Assembly: GCF_013085465.1 (NCBI RefSeq)
Contig: NZ_CP049838.1
Location: forward strand, 5,518,001 to 5,582,000
Length of the DNA stretch: 64,000 nt
Direction: 5' to 3'
Source of the DNA: Streptomyces asoensis
Lineage (GTDB): Bacteria > Actinomycetota > Actinomycetes > Streptomycetales > Streptomycetaceae
The translations under genes were made by a program, and so were the position numbers. Positions 43,433 to 54,700 of this stretch are shown here, piece after piece. Each line of letters starts with the position of its first letter. The first letter of the stretch is position 1. The notes under the pieces were generated by a model. That model was given only the letters and a program-made list of their open reading frames with translations, was not told where the DNA came from and did no database searches.

Positions 43433-43458
43433 AGAAGGGCCCCGCACAGGGCCCCTCT
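43433..43458 (+). terminator. Hairpin terminator
   Basis: AGAAGGGCCC and GGGCCCCTCT form a stem about 20 bp after the protease stop. Confidence 0.55.
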
Positions 43459-43783
43459 GAATCCTTTGCCGGGTCAGCCTCGAGGGTGACGCAAGCGGAC
43501 CGAGACCCAGCGGGCCCGGCGGCGCAGGATGCGCGGAATGCCCACTCGGAGGTCTGAGCCCGGCAGTTGCGGGTCGGCACCTCGTCGGTGGGGGCTCAGG
43601 CCACTGGCCGAGCGGCGGTTGCGTGCTGCATCACTGTAGTCGTGCGTCCAGCCCATACACCGACGTCTGCCCCTGCCCCAAGGTCGATAACCGCTCTCAG
43701 AGCGGCCAATTGGCCTATGCGCCGGGCATTTGGCTGTTCGTCGTACAGACGTTCAGGAACGGGTGCCGAGCGCGACGGCGCGG
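43459..43783. other. Intergenic region, no gene seen
   Basis: This lies between two convergent units. A minus-strand frame (43656-43474, ending ...RRRARWVSVRLRHPRG) looks like a degraded basic protein but has no support. Confidence 0.4.
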
Positions 43784-44734
43784 TCACCGATCGGGCTCGG
43801 GATCCTTCAGCCAGTTGACCAGTTCGGTGGAGAAAGCGACCGGATCCTCTTCGTGCGGGAAGTGGCCGAGCCCGTCGAACAGCCGCCAGCGGTACGGCGC
43901 TTCGACGTACTCCCCGGAGCCGGCCGCGCTACGGGTGCGCATCACCGGATCGAGGGACCCGTGCAGATGCAGCGTGGGCACGCGCACGGGCCGCTTCATG
44001 CGCCGGTAGAACTGGACGCCGTCCGGCCGGGCCATCGAGCGCACCAGCCACCGGTACGGCTCGACGGCGCAGTGCGCGGTGGAGGGGATGCACATGGCGC
44101 GCTGGTAGGTCTCCACCGCCTCGTCCTCCGGCAGTCGCGGCCCGGACCAGTCCCGGATCAGCCGGCCCACCAGTTCGCCGTCGTCGGCGGTGAGCTGCCG
44201 CTCGGGGATCCACGGCCGCTGGAACCCCCAGATGTGGGAGCTCGCGGTCGTCTGCCGGACGTCGGCGAGCATCGCCGAGCGCCAGCGCCGGGGATGCGGC
44301 ATCGAGGCGACGGCGAGCCTCCGGACGAGCTTGGGGCGCATCACGGCGGCCGTCCACGCCAGGTAGCCGCCCAGGTCGTGGCCGACCAGCGCGGCGTCCG
44401 GCTCGCCCAGGGAGCGGATCACGCCGGTGATGTCGAGGGCGAGGTTCGCCGGGTCGTAGCCGCGCGGCGTACGGTCGCTGCCGCCCACGCCTCGCAGGTC
44501 CATCGCGACGGCGCGGAAGCCCGCGTCGGCCAGCGCGACCAGCTGGTGTCGCCACGTCCACCAGAACTGTGGGAAACCGTGGACGAGCATGACCAGCGGC
44601 CCGTCGCCGAGCTCGGCGATGTGGAAGCGGGCACCGTTCGCGGCGACCTCGCGATGGGTGACCTGCACGCCGCAGACGGCGTCCGGTCGTACGACCGAGG
44701 CGGGCTGGGCCGAAGGTGTGCCGGGGTCCGTCAT
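43784..44734 (-). CDS. Alpha/beta hydrolase, epoxide-hydrolase-like
   Basis: A 316-residue alpha/beta hydrolase. The oxyanion region is HGFPQFWWTWRHQ, the nucleophile is the aspartate in GHDLGGY, and the catalytic histidine is in GLGHFPHEEDP. An aspartate nucleophile and the HGFPQ-W motif are typical of epoxide hydrolases and haloalkane dehalogenases. Its ATG overlaps the stop of the upstream holin-like gene (ATGA). Confidence 0.85.
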   Translation of the reverse strand: MTDPGTPSAQPASVVRPDAVCGVQVTHREVAANGARFHIAELGDGPLVMLVHGFPQFWWTWRHQLVALADAGFRAVAMDLRGVGGSDRTPRGYDPANLALDITGVIRSLGEPDAALVGHDLGGYLAWTAAVMRPKLVRRLAVASMPHPRRWRSAMLADVRQTTASSHIWGFQRPWIPERQLTADDGELVGRLIRDWSGPRLPEDEAVETYQRAMCIPSTAHCAVEPYRWLVRSMARPDGVQFYRRMKRPVRVPTLHLHGSLDPVMRTRSAAGSGEYVEAPYRWRLFDGLGHFPHEEDPVAFSTELVNWLKDPEPDR

Positions 44735-45219
44735 GACGACGAGCGTGCCACAGCCTCGATGGCCTCCGGGACCCGGTCCTGCGGGAGCTCGGGCCGCGGG
44801 TGCGGCTTGGCGTTCTGGAGGACGCCCGCCGAAGCCTTCATCGACGCGGCGACCTTCTGCGGGCCCTTGCTCTTCTGCGCCTTCTTCGCGAAGACCACAC
44901 CGATCAGGACGAGGACGAGCGCGATGAGGACGTTCGCCGCGAAGGAGAGCAGGAAGCAGATCGCGAGGTTCCAGTCGCTCCAGGTCCGAATGCCGTACGC
45001 CAGGGCGAAGTTGAGCATCGGAAGGGAGAACAGCAGGACCGCGCCGGCCACCGAGAACGCCCCACCGCTCGTCGCTCCCCGTTTGACGTCCTGCTTCAGC
45101 TGCGCCTTCGCCAGCGCGATCTCGTCGTGCACCAGCGCCGACAATTCGGTCGTCGCCGAGGCGAACAGCTGGCCGATGCTGCGTTCGGCGCCGACCGGGC
45201 TGCCGTCGGGTGCGCTCAT
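44731..45219 (-). CDS. Phage-holin-like (DUF1469) membrane protein
   Basis: A 162-residue protein of the actinobacterial phage-holin-family III/DUF1469 type. Its N-terminal helix reads SIGQLFASATTELSALVHDE, followed by two membrane segments at about residues 52-72 and 84-108. The C-terminus is basic and helical. Despite the name it is a chromosomal protein of unknown role. Confidence 0.85.
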   Translation of the reverse strand: MSAPDGSPVGAERSIGQLFASATTELSALVHDEIALAKAQLKQDVKRGATSGGAFSVAGAVLLFSLPMLNFALAYGIRTWSDWNLAICFLLSFAANVLIALVLVLIGVVFAKKAQKSKGPQKVAASMKASAGVLQNAKPHPRPELPQDRVPEAIEAVARSSS

Positions 45220-45317
45220 CGCGTTCTCCCTCTTCTGCTGCTGTGCTGCTTCTGGCTTCTTTTGTACCGTCCCGTCAGATCATGCCGGACGGTCGCCCTC
45301 CTCGCCTGCCCCGCCCA

Positions 45318-46775
45318 TCACTTAGGCAGGCCCGTGGCGCGTGTCGGCCTCTCCCCGGCCTCCCCCGAGCCTCCTCCCGGGGCCTCCTCGCGGTCGCTCT
45401 CGCGGGCGATCTCCTCGGCTCGGCGGCGGTGCTCGGCGGCCTTGCCGTCGTAGATCTCCGCCATCCGCAGGTGGTAGGCCGGGTCGTCCTCCTCGTACAC
45501 GTCCGGGATGCCGTCGAGGTCGTCGTCGCGCTCCTCGGCCTCCCACATCCGGCGGTACTCGGCGTTGCGCAGCTTCAGCAGGACCGTCGCGAGGGTGGCC
45601 GCGATCAGCGAGCCCAGCAGGACGGAGGCCTTGACCTCGTCGGTCAGGGCCGGGTCGCCCTCGAAGGCGAGCTCCCCGATCAGCAGCGACACGGTGAAGC
45701 CGATGCCGGCGAGGGACGCGACGGCGAAGACGTCCGCCCAGGCGAGGTCGTCGCTCAGCGAGGCGCGGGTGAAGCGGGCGGTCAGCCAGGTCCCGCCGAA
45801 GATGCCGATCGTCTTGCCCACGACGAGACCGAGGACGACTCCCAGGGTCTCCGGCTTGCCGAACACGTCGACGAGCGCGTTTCCCGAGATCGCCACACCG
45901 GCGCTGAACAGGGCGAACAGCGGCACCGCGAGGCCTGCGGAGAGAGGCCGGACGAGGTGCTCGATCCGCTCGCCGGGGGAGTGCTTCTCGCCCTCGCGCG
46001 TCGTGCAGCGCAGCATCAGGCCCATCGCGACCCCGGCGATGGTGGCGTGCACGCCGCTGTTGTACATCAGGGCCCAGATGACGAGCGCGAGGGGGATGTA
46101 GACGTACCAGCCGGTCACGCCTTTGCGCAGCAGCAGCCAGAACACGAGGAGGCCGACGACCGCGCCGCCCAGCGCCACGAAGTCGATGGTGCTCGTGAAG
46201 AAGACCGCGATGATCATGATCGCGAACAGGTCGTCGACGACCGCGAGGGTGAGCAGGAAGGCGCGCAGCGCGCTCGGCAGGGACGTGCCGATGACGGCGA
46301 GCACGGCGAGCGCGAACGCGATGTCGGTGGCCGTGGGCACCGCCCAACCGCTCAGTGAGCCACCGCCGCCGAGGTTGGTGAGCGTGTAGACGAGCGCGGG
46401 TACGACCATCCCGCACAGCGCGGCCGCCACGGGGAGCGCGGCGGCCTTGGGGTCCTTGAGGTCACCGGCGACGAGTTCTCGCTTGAGTTCGATGCCGGCG
46501 ACGAAGAAGAAGATCGCGAGCAGGCCGTCGGCCGCCCAGTGCGCGACGGAGAGGTTCAGCCCGAGGGCTTCGGGTCCGAGGTGGAAGTGGCTGACGCTCT
46601 CGTAGCTGTCGTGCAGCGCGGGTGCGTTCGCCCAGACCAGCGCGGCGACGGCGGCGACGAGCAGCAGCACGCCGCCGACGGTCTCGGTGCGCAGCGCCTC
46701 CGCGACGAAGTTCCGCTCGGGCAGGGACAGACGTCCGAAGACCTTGCCGGGGGTGGTGTTGCGGGGCGCGGACAC
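45318..46775 (-). CDS. nhaA: Na+/H+ antiporter NhaA
   Basis: A 485-residue antiporter with about 12 membrane helices that exports Na+ in exchange for protons. Hallmarks are FFFVAGIELKRELVAGDL, WAVPTATDIAFALAVL with the paired-aspartate region LAVVDDLFAIMIIA, and GKTIGIFGGTWL. The C-terminus is a long charged tail of about 90 residues. GTG 46775 was taken as start; an upstream start at 46811 would add 12 residues. Confidence 0.93.
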   Translation of the reverse strand: MSAPRNTTPGKVFGRLSLPERNFVAEALRTETVGGVLLLVAAVAALVWANAPALHDSYESVSHFHLGPEALGLNLSVAHWAADGLLAIFFFVAGIELKRELVAGDLKDPKAAALPVAAALCGMVVPALVYTLTNLGGGGSLSGWAVPTATDIAFALAVLAVIGTSLPSALRAFLLTLAVVDDLFAIMIIAVFFTSTIDFVALGGAVVGLLVFWLLLRKGVTGWYVYIPLALVIWALMYNSGVHATIAGVAMGLMLRCTTREGEKHSPGERIEHLVRPLSAGLAVPLFALFSAGVAISGNALVDVFGKPETLGVVLGLVVGKTIGIFGGTWLTARFTRASLSDDLAWADVFAVASLAGIGFTVSLLIGELAFEGDPALTDEVKASVLLGSLIAATLATVLLKLRNAEYRRMWEAEERDDDLDGIPDVYEEDDPAYHLRMAEIYDGKAAEHRRRAEEIARESDREEAPGGGSGEAGERPTRATGLPK

Positions 46776-46901
46776 GGTGGGGGCCTCCGGTCGGTGGGCA
46801 GCACTGAGCACATGCCGACCAGACTTCCCGGCGCACCTTTTTCTTTAGCCTACCTAAAGTACGCGAGGAGGAATCCGGTGATCCCCACGTTAGGTGCGAA
46901 A

Positions 46902-46935
46902 AGAGCACCCGGCGCGGTTGTCGCCGGGTGCCCTT
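46902..46935. terminator. Hairpin terminator of acsA
   Basis: AGCACCCGGCG and CGCCGGGTGCC pair across seven bases, just after the acsA stop and before nhaA. Confidence 0.7.
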
Positions 46936-46946
46936 CCCTGACCTGC

Positions 46947-48905
<1,959 letters not shown>

Positions 48906-48939
48906 GACATCTCCCTCTCGAAGGGTGTCCGTGTCCGTT

Positions 48940-48953
48940 GTGTCCCAGGCCAC
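48940..48953. promoter_or_regulatory. Possible Crp site upstream of acsA
   Basis: GTGTCCCAGGCCAC fits GTG-N6-GNCAC. It is a short degenerate motif in a GC-rich genome, so chance is possible. Confidence 0.3.
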
Positions 48954-49193
48954 AGCTCATCAGACCCAGGGGTCAGGTGACAAGGGCCGACCAAAAATTG
49001 GTTTAGACCTGTAGGGTCATCACTTCTCGACCCTGTTTCCGGTGGCCAGAGGTCGTCCCCTGGATCGACCCAGGGGTCATCCGTACCCACGGACACGGGG
49101 CGGACGGAGTTCAGCCGGTGTAACGCCTTTCACATCCCCGCCCCGCGCCGGCTCGCCCCGTGCTGTGAGACGTCGGGGAGGCGTCGCGCCGGT

Positions 49194-51908
49194 TCAGGCC
49201 GGCACGTCCGCCTCTCCCACATGACCGAACAACTCGCCGTCGCCCGCGGCCGCCTCGGTGAGCAGGTACGTCTGCGCCTCGCCCACGTGGAAGTACAGAC
49301 CGTGCAGCTCCAGCGCCCCGCTCCGCAGGGCCCGGGTCACCGACTCGTGGGCCCGCAGGTGCTCCAACTGTTGGACCACGTTGGTCAGGCAGAGCTGCTC
49401 GACCGCGTCCACCGGCGCCCGCCCGGCCAGCCGGGCGGCCGGGCGGCCGTCGTCGGCCATCCGCTCCAGACTCGGCACACCGTGCCGCAGCCACCGCTGC
49501 AACGGGGTCCGCGCACAGCCCGGTTCGGCGTCGAGCAGCGCCTGCATGGCGCCGCACCCGGAGTGCCCGCACACCGTGATGGACCGCACCTTCAGCACGT
49601 CCACCGCGTACTCGATCGCGGCCGCCACCGAGTCGTCCCCGCTCTTCTCGCCGGGCGGCGGCACGAGGTTGCCGACGTTGCGCACCACGAACAGGTCGCC
49701 CGGACCACTGGAGGTGATCATCGACGTGACCAGCCGGGAGTCGGCGCAGGTGAGGAAGAGCTGGGTGGGCCGTTGCCCCTCCCGGGCCAGCCGCGCCAGC
49801 TCACCCCGCACCAGCGGTGCGGTGTTGCGCTGGAACGCGCTGATACCACGCACCAGTTGATGCCCGCTCGGCTCGACGGACTGCTCTGGCTGCCCTTCCT
49901 GGACCTGCTGGACCTCCTGGACCTGCCGGCCCTGCTGGTCCGGCTGCGTCGCCTGCCCCGGCTCTCCTGGCTTCGCTGACTCCGTGGTCTCTGTCGTCTC
50001 CCTCCTCTGGGCCGTCCCGGGAGCCTCTGCGGCTTCCGCTGGGCGCACTGCGGCGGTCGACTCTGCCGGCTGTGCTGTCAGCGATGCCGGTGCCGGCGTC
50101 GGTGATGGCTGTGGTGTCTGTGTCGTTTCTCGTGGGACTTCGCACTGGTGGTTGCGCCACGGCGTCCAGGGGCGGCAGCGGCAGTCGGCGATCGGGACCT
50201 CGCCGGCGCGAGCGGGACCGAGAGCTGGCGGAGCGGTCGAGTCACCTTCTCCGGTGCCGGTGCCGGTGCCGGTGCTGGTACTGCTGTGGGAGCCGACGCC
50301 TGCCCCGGTGTCCGCGTCGGCGTCCGCCTCGGCGTCGGTTCCGGTGTCGAGCCCGGTACCGGAGCGGCGGCCGGTCAGCTCGACGGAGCCACCCCGGGCG
50401 GTGTGTGTCTTCTGCCAGTCCTGAAGGGCCTCGTATGCCGCGTGGTCCATGAAGGAGCCGTCCAACTCGACGACGACATGGGTGGCTTGGGGTACGAGAT
50501 GCAGGATGCGGCTCAGCCGTGGCACCGCGAGGAACGTCAACTGGCCTCTTACGTGTACGTGATGGACTCCTTCCTTCTCGTGGTGCGTGATACGGGTGCG
50601 GGCGAGGCGGTGCAGGGCGACGGCCACGGCCACGGCGATGCCGAGCGTCACGCCATCCAGGACGCCGAGGAAGACCACGCCGAGGGTGGTGACGGCGTAC
50701 ACCAGCACCTCACGGTGGCGGGTCACCGTGCGAATGTGGTGCAGGGACACCATCTGGATGCCGACGGCCATCACCAGGGCGGCGAGTGAGGCGAGCGGGA
50801 TGAGATCCAGGATCGGGACCATCAGCAGCGCGGCGACTACTACGAGAACGCCGTGCAGCATCGTGGAGTTCCGGCTCACGGCACCGGCTTGGACATTTGC
50901 CGAACTGCGCACGGCCACGCCCGCCACCGGCAGTCCGCCGAGTGCTCCGGAGACGATGTTGGCCGCGCCCTGGCCCAGCAGCTCGCGGTCCAGATCGGAG
51001 CGGCCGACACGGGTGGAGCGGGCGCTGAGCAGGTCCGGCCGCGAGGCGATCAGCTTGTCCACGGCGACCGCGCCGAGCAGCGACTGCACGCTGCACACCA
51101 GAGTGGTGGTGAGGACGGCGGCCATGAGCCCGAGCACCGGTCCCTCGGGCAGTCCCGCCAGCGCGTGACTGCTCCAAGACGGCAGGTCCACCTTGGGCAG
51201 GGTGAGGCCCGTGAGCGCGGCGGTGGCGGTGGCGCCGGTGACGGCGACGAGTGCGGCGGGCACTTTCTGCGCCAGGCGGCCCACCCGGCCGGGGATACGC
51301 GGCCAGAGCAGCAGCAGGGTCAGGGTCAGCGCGCTCACGGCCACGGCCGCCGGCTGTAGTCCGGCCAACTGGGCGGGCAGGGCGCGGAGATTGTCGAGGA
51401 CCGAGCTCTGGGGGGTGCCGCCGAGGACGACGTGCAGTTGGGCGACGGCGATGGTGACGCCGATGCCGGCGAGCATGCCGTGCACGATGGCGGGGCTGAC
51501 GGCGAGGGCGGTGCGCGCCACGCGCAGACAGCCGAGACCCAGCTGGGCGAGTCCGGCAAGGACGGTGATGGCACATGTCGTCCGCCAGCCGTAGCGCTGG
51601 ATCAGGTCGGCGGTGACCACGGTCAGGCCGGCTGCGGGGCCGCTGACCTGGAGCGGCGCACCGCCGACCCACCCGGCGACGATCCCGCCCACGGCGGCGG
51701 CGACGAGACCGGCCTGGAGGGGCGCGCCGGTGGCGAGGGCGATGCCGAGGGACAGGGGCAGGGCGATCAGGAAGACCGCGATCGAGGCGGACACGTCGGC
51801 GCCCGCGATGCGGAAGCGGCGGTGCGGGGCCGGTGGGGGGCTGTGGGGTGGGTGGGTGCGTTCGGTGGGCGTCGAGTGGGCGGTGCGGGTGGGGGCGCAG
51901 GCGGACAT
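49194..51908 (-). CDS. SulP transporter fused to beta-carbonic anhydrase
   Basis: A 904-residue fusion. About residues 30-440 form a SulP anion transporter with 10 or more membrane helices (IALPLSLGIALATGAPLQAG, PAAGLTVVTADLI). A STAS-like region follows at about 450-515. A linker of about 170 residues is low-complexity: Thr/Gly/Asp/Ala repeats and Gln/Glu/Pro stretches. About residues 690-890 form a beta-carbonic anhydrase with zinc-binding CADSRL and HSGCGA. Bicarbonate transport coupled to CO2 hydration is the likely role. Confidence 0.9.
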   Translation of the reverse strand: MSACAPTRTAHSTPTERTHPPHSPPPAPHRRFRIAGADVSASIAVFLIALPLSLGIALATGAPLQAGLVAAAVGGIVAGWVGGAPLQVSGPAAGLTVVTADLIQRYGWRTTCAITVLAGLAQLGLGCLRVARTALAVSPAIVHGMLAGIGVTIAVAQLHVVLGGTPQSSVLDNLRALPAQLAGLQPAAVAVSALTLTLLLLWPRIPGRVGRLAQKVPAALVAVTGATATAALTGLTLPKVDLPSWSSHALAGLPEGPVLGLMAAVLTTTLVCSVQSLLGAVAVDKLIASRPDLLSARSTRVGRSDLDRELLGQGAANIVSGALGGLPVAGVAVRSSANVQAGAVSRNSTMLHGVLVVVAALLMVPILDLIPLASLAALVMAVGIQMVSLHHIRTVTRHREVLVYAVTTLGVVFLGVLDGVTLGIAVAVAVALHRLARTRITHHEKEGVHHVHVRGQLTFLAVPRLSRILHLVPQATHVVVELDGSFMDHAAYEALQDWQKTHTARGGSVELTGRRSGTGLDTGTDAEADADADTGAGVGSHSSTSTGTGTGTGEGDSTAPPALGPARAGEVPIADCRCRPWTPWRNHQCEVPRETTQTPQPSPTPAPASLTAQPAESTAAVRPAEAAEAPGTAQRRETTETTESAKPGEPGQATQPDQQGRQVQEVQQVQEGQPEQSVEPSGHQLVRGISAFQRNTAPLVRGELARLAREGQRPTQLFLTCADSRLVTSMITSSGPGDLFVVRNVGNLVPPPGEKSGDDSVAAAIEYAVDVLKVRSITVCGHSGCGAMQALLDAEPGCARTPLQRWLRHGVPSLERMADDGRPAARLAGRAPVDAVEQLCLTNVVQQLEHLRAHESVTRALRSGALELHGLYFHVGEAQTYLLTEAAAGDGELFGHVGEADVPA

Positions 51909-52243
51909 GGTTCCCGTCTCCTCCGGGGCAGCGCGGTCGCGGAACAGGTGGTCCCCCGGTTGGGGCGGGGGCGGTCGCGGCCGTGGGTCACGGCGTGCAG
52001 CGGGGGGATGAAAATCAACGCTCGGTAAACAGATCGTAATGCAGAGTAAAGGTCAAGCCTGGATTTTTGCGGCAAATGGGGCAGTTAATCACCCCCGAGG
52101 GTGAAGTGGTCTTTTTATCGGCTTGTCGTACTAATTCCTTCTCGACTCCGTGCGACCTTGACGGCGCTGCCGGCTCGTCCCGGCGCGTCACCAGAGAACG
52201 CCCTCGTCGGCGTTGGCCGAGAGAAGGAAGAAGGTGGGCGGAG
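51909..52243. promoter_or_regulatory. Divergent promoter region, SulP / deacetylase-like
   Basis: No gene was found. A patch near 52010-52090 is AT-rich, with a minus-strand TTGACC at about 52056 followed by TACGAT, which could be a SulP promoter. Confidence 0.35.
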
Positions 52244-53524
52244 ATGGCCGCCACCCAGAGGATCGCCGCGGGCGCAGTGGTCGCCGCGGCTCTCGCCGCA
52301 TCGCTCGCCGGTTGCGCAACGGAAACCGGGGGTTCCCACGGTTCCGAGGAGGGAGTGCCGGGCCCGCAGAAGGCCAAGCCGGTGCCGGCCCCCAAGAGTG
52401 TCGTCCGCCTGATCGGCGACGGCTCCACCGCGTACACCGGAGCGCAGCCCCACCTGCCACGCCCCGAGCGACTGAAGCCGGGCCAGAAGCCGCCGCAGTT
52501 CGTGGTCTTCTCCTGGGACGGCGCAGGCGAGGACAGCCAGAAGCTGTTCTCCCACTTCCGCCAGGTGTCCAAGGCCAACCGCGCGACGATGACGTACTTC
52601 CTCAGCGGCGTGTACATGCTGCCGGAGAAGAAGGCCGACCTGTACAGGCCGCCGCAGCACTCGCCGGGTCGTTCCGACATCGGCTTCAACGACGAGCAGG
52701 GCATCGCCGACACCGTGAAGCAGCTGCGCCTGGCGTGGCTGGAGGGGAACGAGATCGGCACCCACTTCAACGGCCACTTCTGCGGCAGGAACGGGGGCGT
52801 CGGCGAGTGGTCGGTCGAGGAGTGGAAGGACGAGATCGGCCAGGCCAAGCAGTTCGTGAAGACCTGGAAGACGAACACCGGGATGAAGGACGCGGCCCCG
52901 CTGCCCTTCGACTACGACAAGGAACTCATCGGGGCCCGCACCCCCTGCCTCGAGGGCCAGAAGAACTTCATGGGGGCCGCCCGCGAGCTGGGCTTCCGCT
53001 ACGACACCAGCGGCGTCAACAACCAGGTGTGGCCCGGCAAGAAGCAGGGCCTGTGGGACCTGTCGATGCAGCTCGTGCCCTTCCCCGGTCACTCCTACGA
53101 GCAGCTCACCATGGACTACAACTTCATGGTCAACCAGTCCGGCACCACCAGCCAGGGCGATCCCCGCAAGCGCGAGTTCTGGGGCCACCAGATGCGGGAC
53201 GGCCTGCTCAAGGGCTTCGACCGGGCCTACTACGGCAACCGCGCACCGCTGATCATCGGCAACCACTTCGAGTCCTGGAACGGCGGCACGTACATGCGCG
53301 CCGTCGAGGAGGTCGTCGAGAACGTCTGCAACAAGCCGGACGTGCGCTGTGTGTCCTTCCGGCAGCTCGCCGACTGGCTGGATGCCCAGGACCCGAAGGT
53401 CCTGGCCAAGCTGCGCACGTTGGAGGTCGGCGAGTCCCCGAAGCGCGGCTGGGTGTCCTTCCTGTCCGGCAGCCCCGCCCCGGCCCCGAAGGGCGTGCCC
53501 GGGGCTCCGGCGGTCAAGCAGTAG
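52244..53524 (+). CDS. Secreted lipoprotein, polysaccharide-deacetylase-like
   Basis: A 426-residue lipoprotein. The signal peptide ends in SLAGCAT, so the cysteine is acylated. The mature part has a NodB-like core: FVVFSWDGAGED near the start, the metal pair in IGTHFNGHFC, and GARTPC. Members remove acetyl groups from cell-wall or other glycans, though this subgroup is not characterised. ATG 52244 follows GGCGGAG. It is conserved next to the SulP gene in Streptomyces. Confidence 0.8.
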   Translation: MAATQRIAAGAVVAAALAASLAGCATETGGSHGSEEGVPGPQKAKPVPAPKSVVRLIGDGSTAYTGAQPHLPRPERLKPGQKPPQFVVFSWDGAGEDSQKLFSHFRQVSKANRATMTYFLSGVYMLPEKKADLYRPPQHSPGRSDIGFNDEQGIADTVKQLRLAWLEGNEIGTHFNGHFCGRNGGVGEWSVEEWKDEIGQAKQFVKTWKTNTGMKDAAPLPFDYDKELIGARTPCLEGQKNFMGAARELGFRYDTSGVNNQVWPGKKQGLWDLSMQLVPFPGHSYEQLTMDYNFMVNQSGTTSQGDPRKREFWGHQMRDGLLKGFDRAYYGNRAPLIIGNHFESWNGGTYMRAVEEVVENVCNKPDVRCVSFRQLADWLDAQDPKVLAKLRTLEVGESPKRGWVSFLSGSPAPAPKGVPGAPAVKQ

Positions 53525-53607
53525 GGGCCCAAGCCGGCGGGTGTACCGCAGCCAGGTGGTGACACCGACAGCAGCCGTCACCGACAGGAGCCGTCACATG
53601 GGAACCG

Positions 53608-54588
53608 TCACACGGAGGCCGTGAGGCTTTCGCCGAGGACGAATCCGGGGTCGACCTGCGCGGCCAGGTCGACCCCGGTCCGTTCATTGCCCCATGACTC
53701 GGCGTTCTTCAGGTGGAAGTGCACCATCTGCCGTGTGTAGCGCTCCCAGTCGCGCCTTTCGTACGACGAGTCGACGGTCGTCCGGAGCAGGCGCAGGGCC
53801 TGGCGGTTGGTGTCCTCGAGGAGCTCGAACCGGGGCGGCCGGCCCTTCTCCATGGCGCGCACCCAGTCCGAGTGGCCGACCGTCACGAGCAGGTCGTCCC
53901 CGACCTCGGCGCGCAGGAAGTCGACGTCGTCCTGGCCCTGCACCTTGTTGCCGACGACCTTCAGTTCGACGCCGAAGTCGCGGGCGTACTCCTTGTACTG
54001 GCGATAGACGGAGACCCCCTTCCGGGTCGGCTCGGCGACGAGGAACGTGATGTCGAACCGGGTGAACATGCCGGAGGCGAAGGAGTCCGAGCCCGCGGTC
54101 ATGTCGACCACGACGTACTCGTCAGGGCCGTCCACCAGGTGGTTCAGGCACAGTTCCACCGCTCCCGTCTTGGAGTGGTAGCAGGAGACCCCCACGTCGG
54201 CGTCCGTGAAAGGGCCCGTGACCATCAAACGGACGGCGCCGCCGTCGAGTTCCACCGGCCGGGCGCAGGCGTCGTACACCGGGTTGTTCTCGCGCACTCG
54301 CAGCAACCGGGAGCCCTCACCGGGCGGTGTCGTCTTGATCATCGTCTCGGTGGAGGCGACGCGGGGGTTGGAGCCGCGCAGGTAGTCCTTGATCAGCGGC
54401 AGCCGGTCGCCCATGGCGGGCAGCCCGGCGGCCTCCGCCTCGTCGAGGCCGAGAGCGGGCCCCAGGTGCTGGTTGATGTCCGCGTCGACCGCGATCACGG
54501 GCCCGCCGTCGGCGGCGAGGGCGCGAATGAACAGGGAGGACAGGGTGGTCTTGCCGCTGCCACCCTTCCCGACGAAAGCAATTTTCAT
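53608..54588 (-). CDS. CooC/MinD-like P-loop ATPase
   Basis: A 326-residue deviant Walker A ATPase: KIAFVGKGGSGKTTLSSLF at the N-terminus, VIAVDADINQHLG next, and VVDMTAGSDSFASG as switch II. It resembles CooC-type metal-insertion ATPases and the MinD/ParA superfamily. The client is unknown. ATG 54588 was chosen; ATG 54594 is six bases earlier. It is divergent from the Fic-like gene across about 100 bp. Confidence 0.85.
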   Translation of the reverse strand: MKIAFVGKGGSGKTTLSSLFIRALAADGGPVIAVDADINQHLGPALGLDEAEAAGLPAMGDRLPLIKDYLRGSNPRVASTETMIKTTPPGEGSRLLRVRENNPVYDACARPVELDGGAVRLMVTGPFTDADVGVSCYHSKTGAVELCLNHLVDGPDEYVVVDMTAGSDSFASGMFTRFDITFLVAEPTRKGVSVYRQYKEYARDFGVELKVVGNKVQGQDDVDFLRAEVGDDLLVTVGHSDWVRAMEKGRPPRFELLEDTNRQALRLLRTTVDSSYERRDWERYTRQMVHFHLKNAESWGNERTGVDLAAQVDPGFVLGESLTASV

Positions 54589-54680
54589 GTTCACAAAGCG
54601 TAGTGCGGTGGTAGCTGTGCGTGGCAGGCGTGCGTGAAGAAGACCACTCCTTCGTGGGGTGGGCGTGCCGGTTGCGTAGT

Positions 54681-54700
54681 GTCGTACTCATGAGTACGAC
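54681..54700. promoter_or_regulatory. Perfect 20-bp palindrome over a start codon
   Basis: GTCGTACTCATGAGTACGAC is perfectly self-complementary and is centred on the ATG at 54690. It may be an operator or an RNA hairpin that hides the start codon. Confidence 0.7.
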
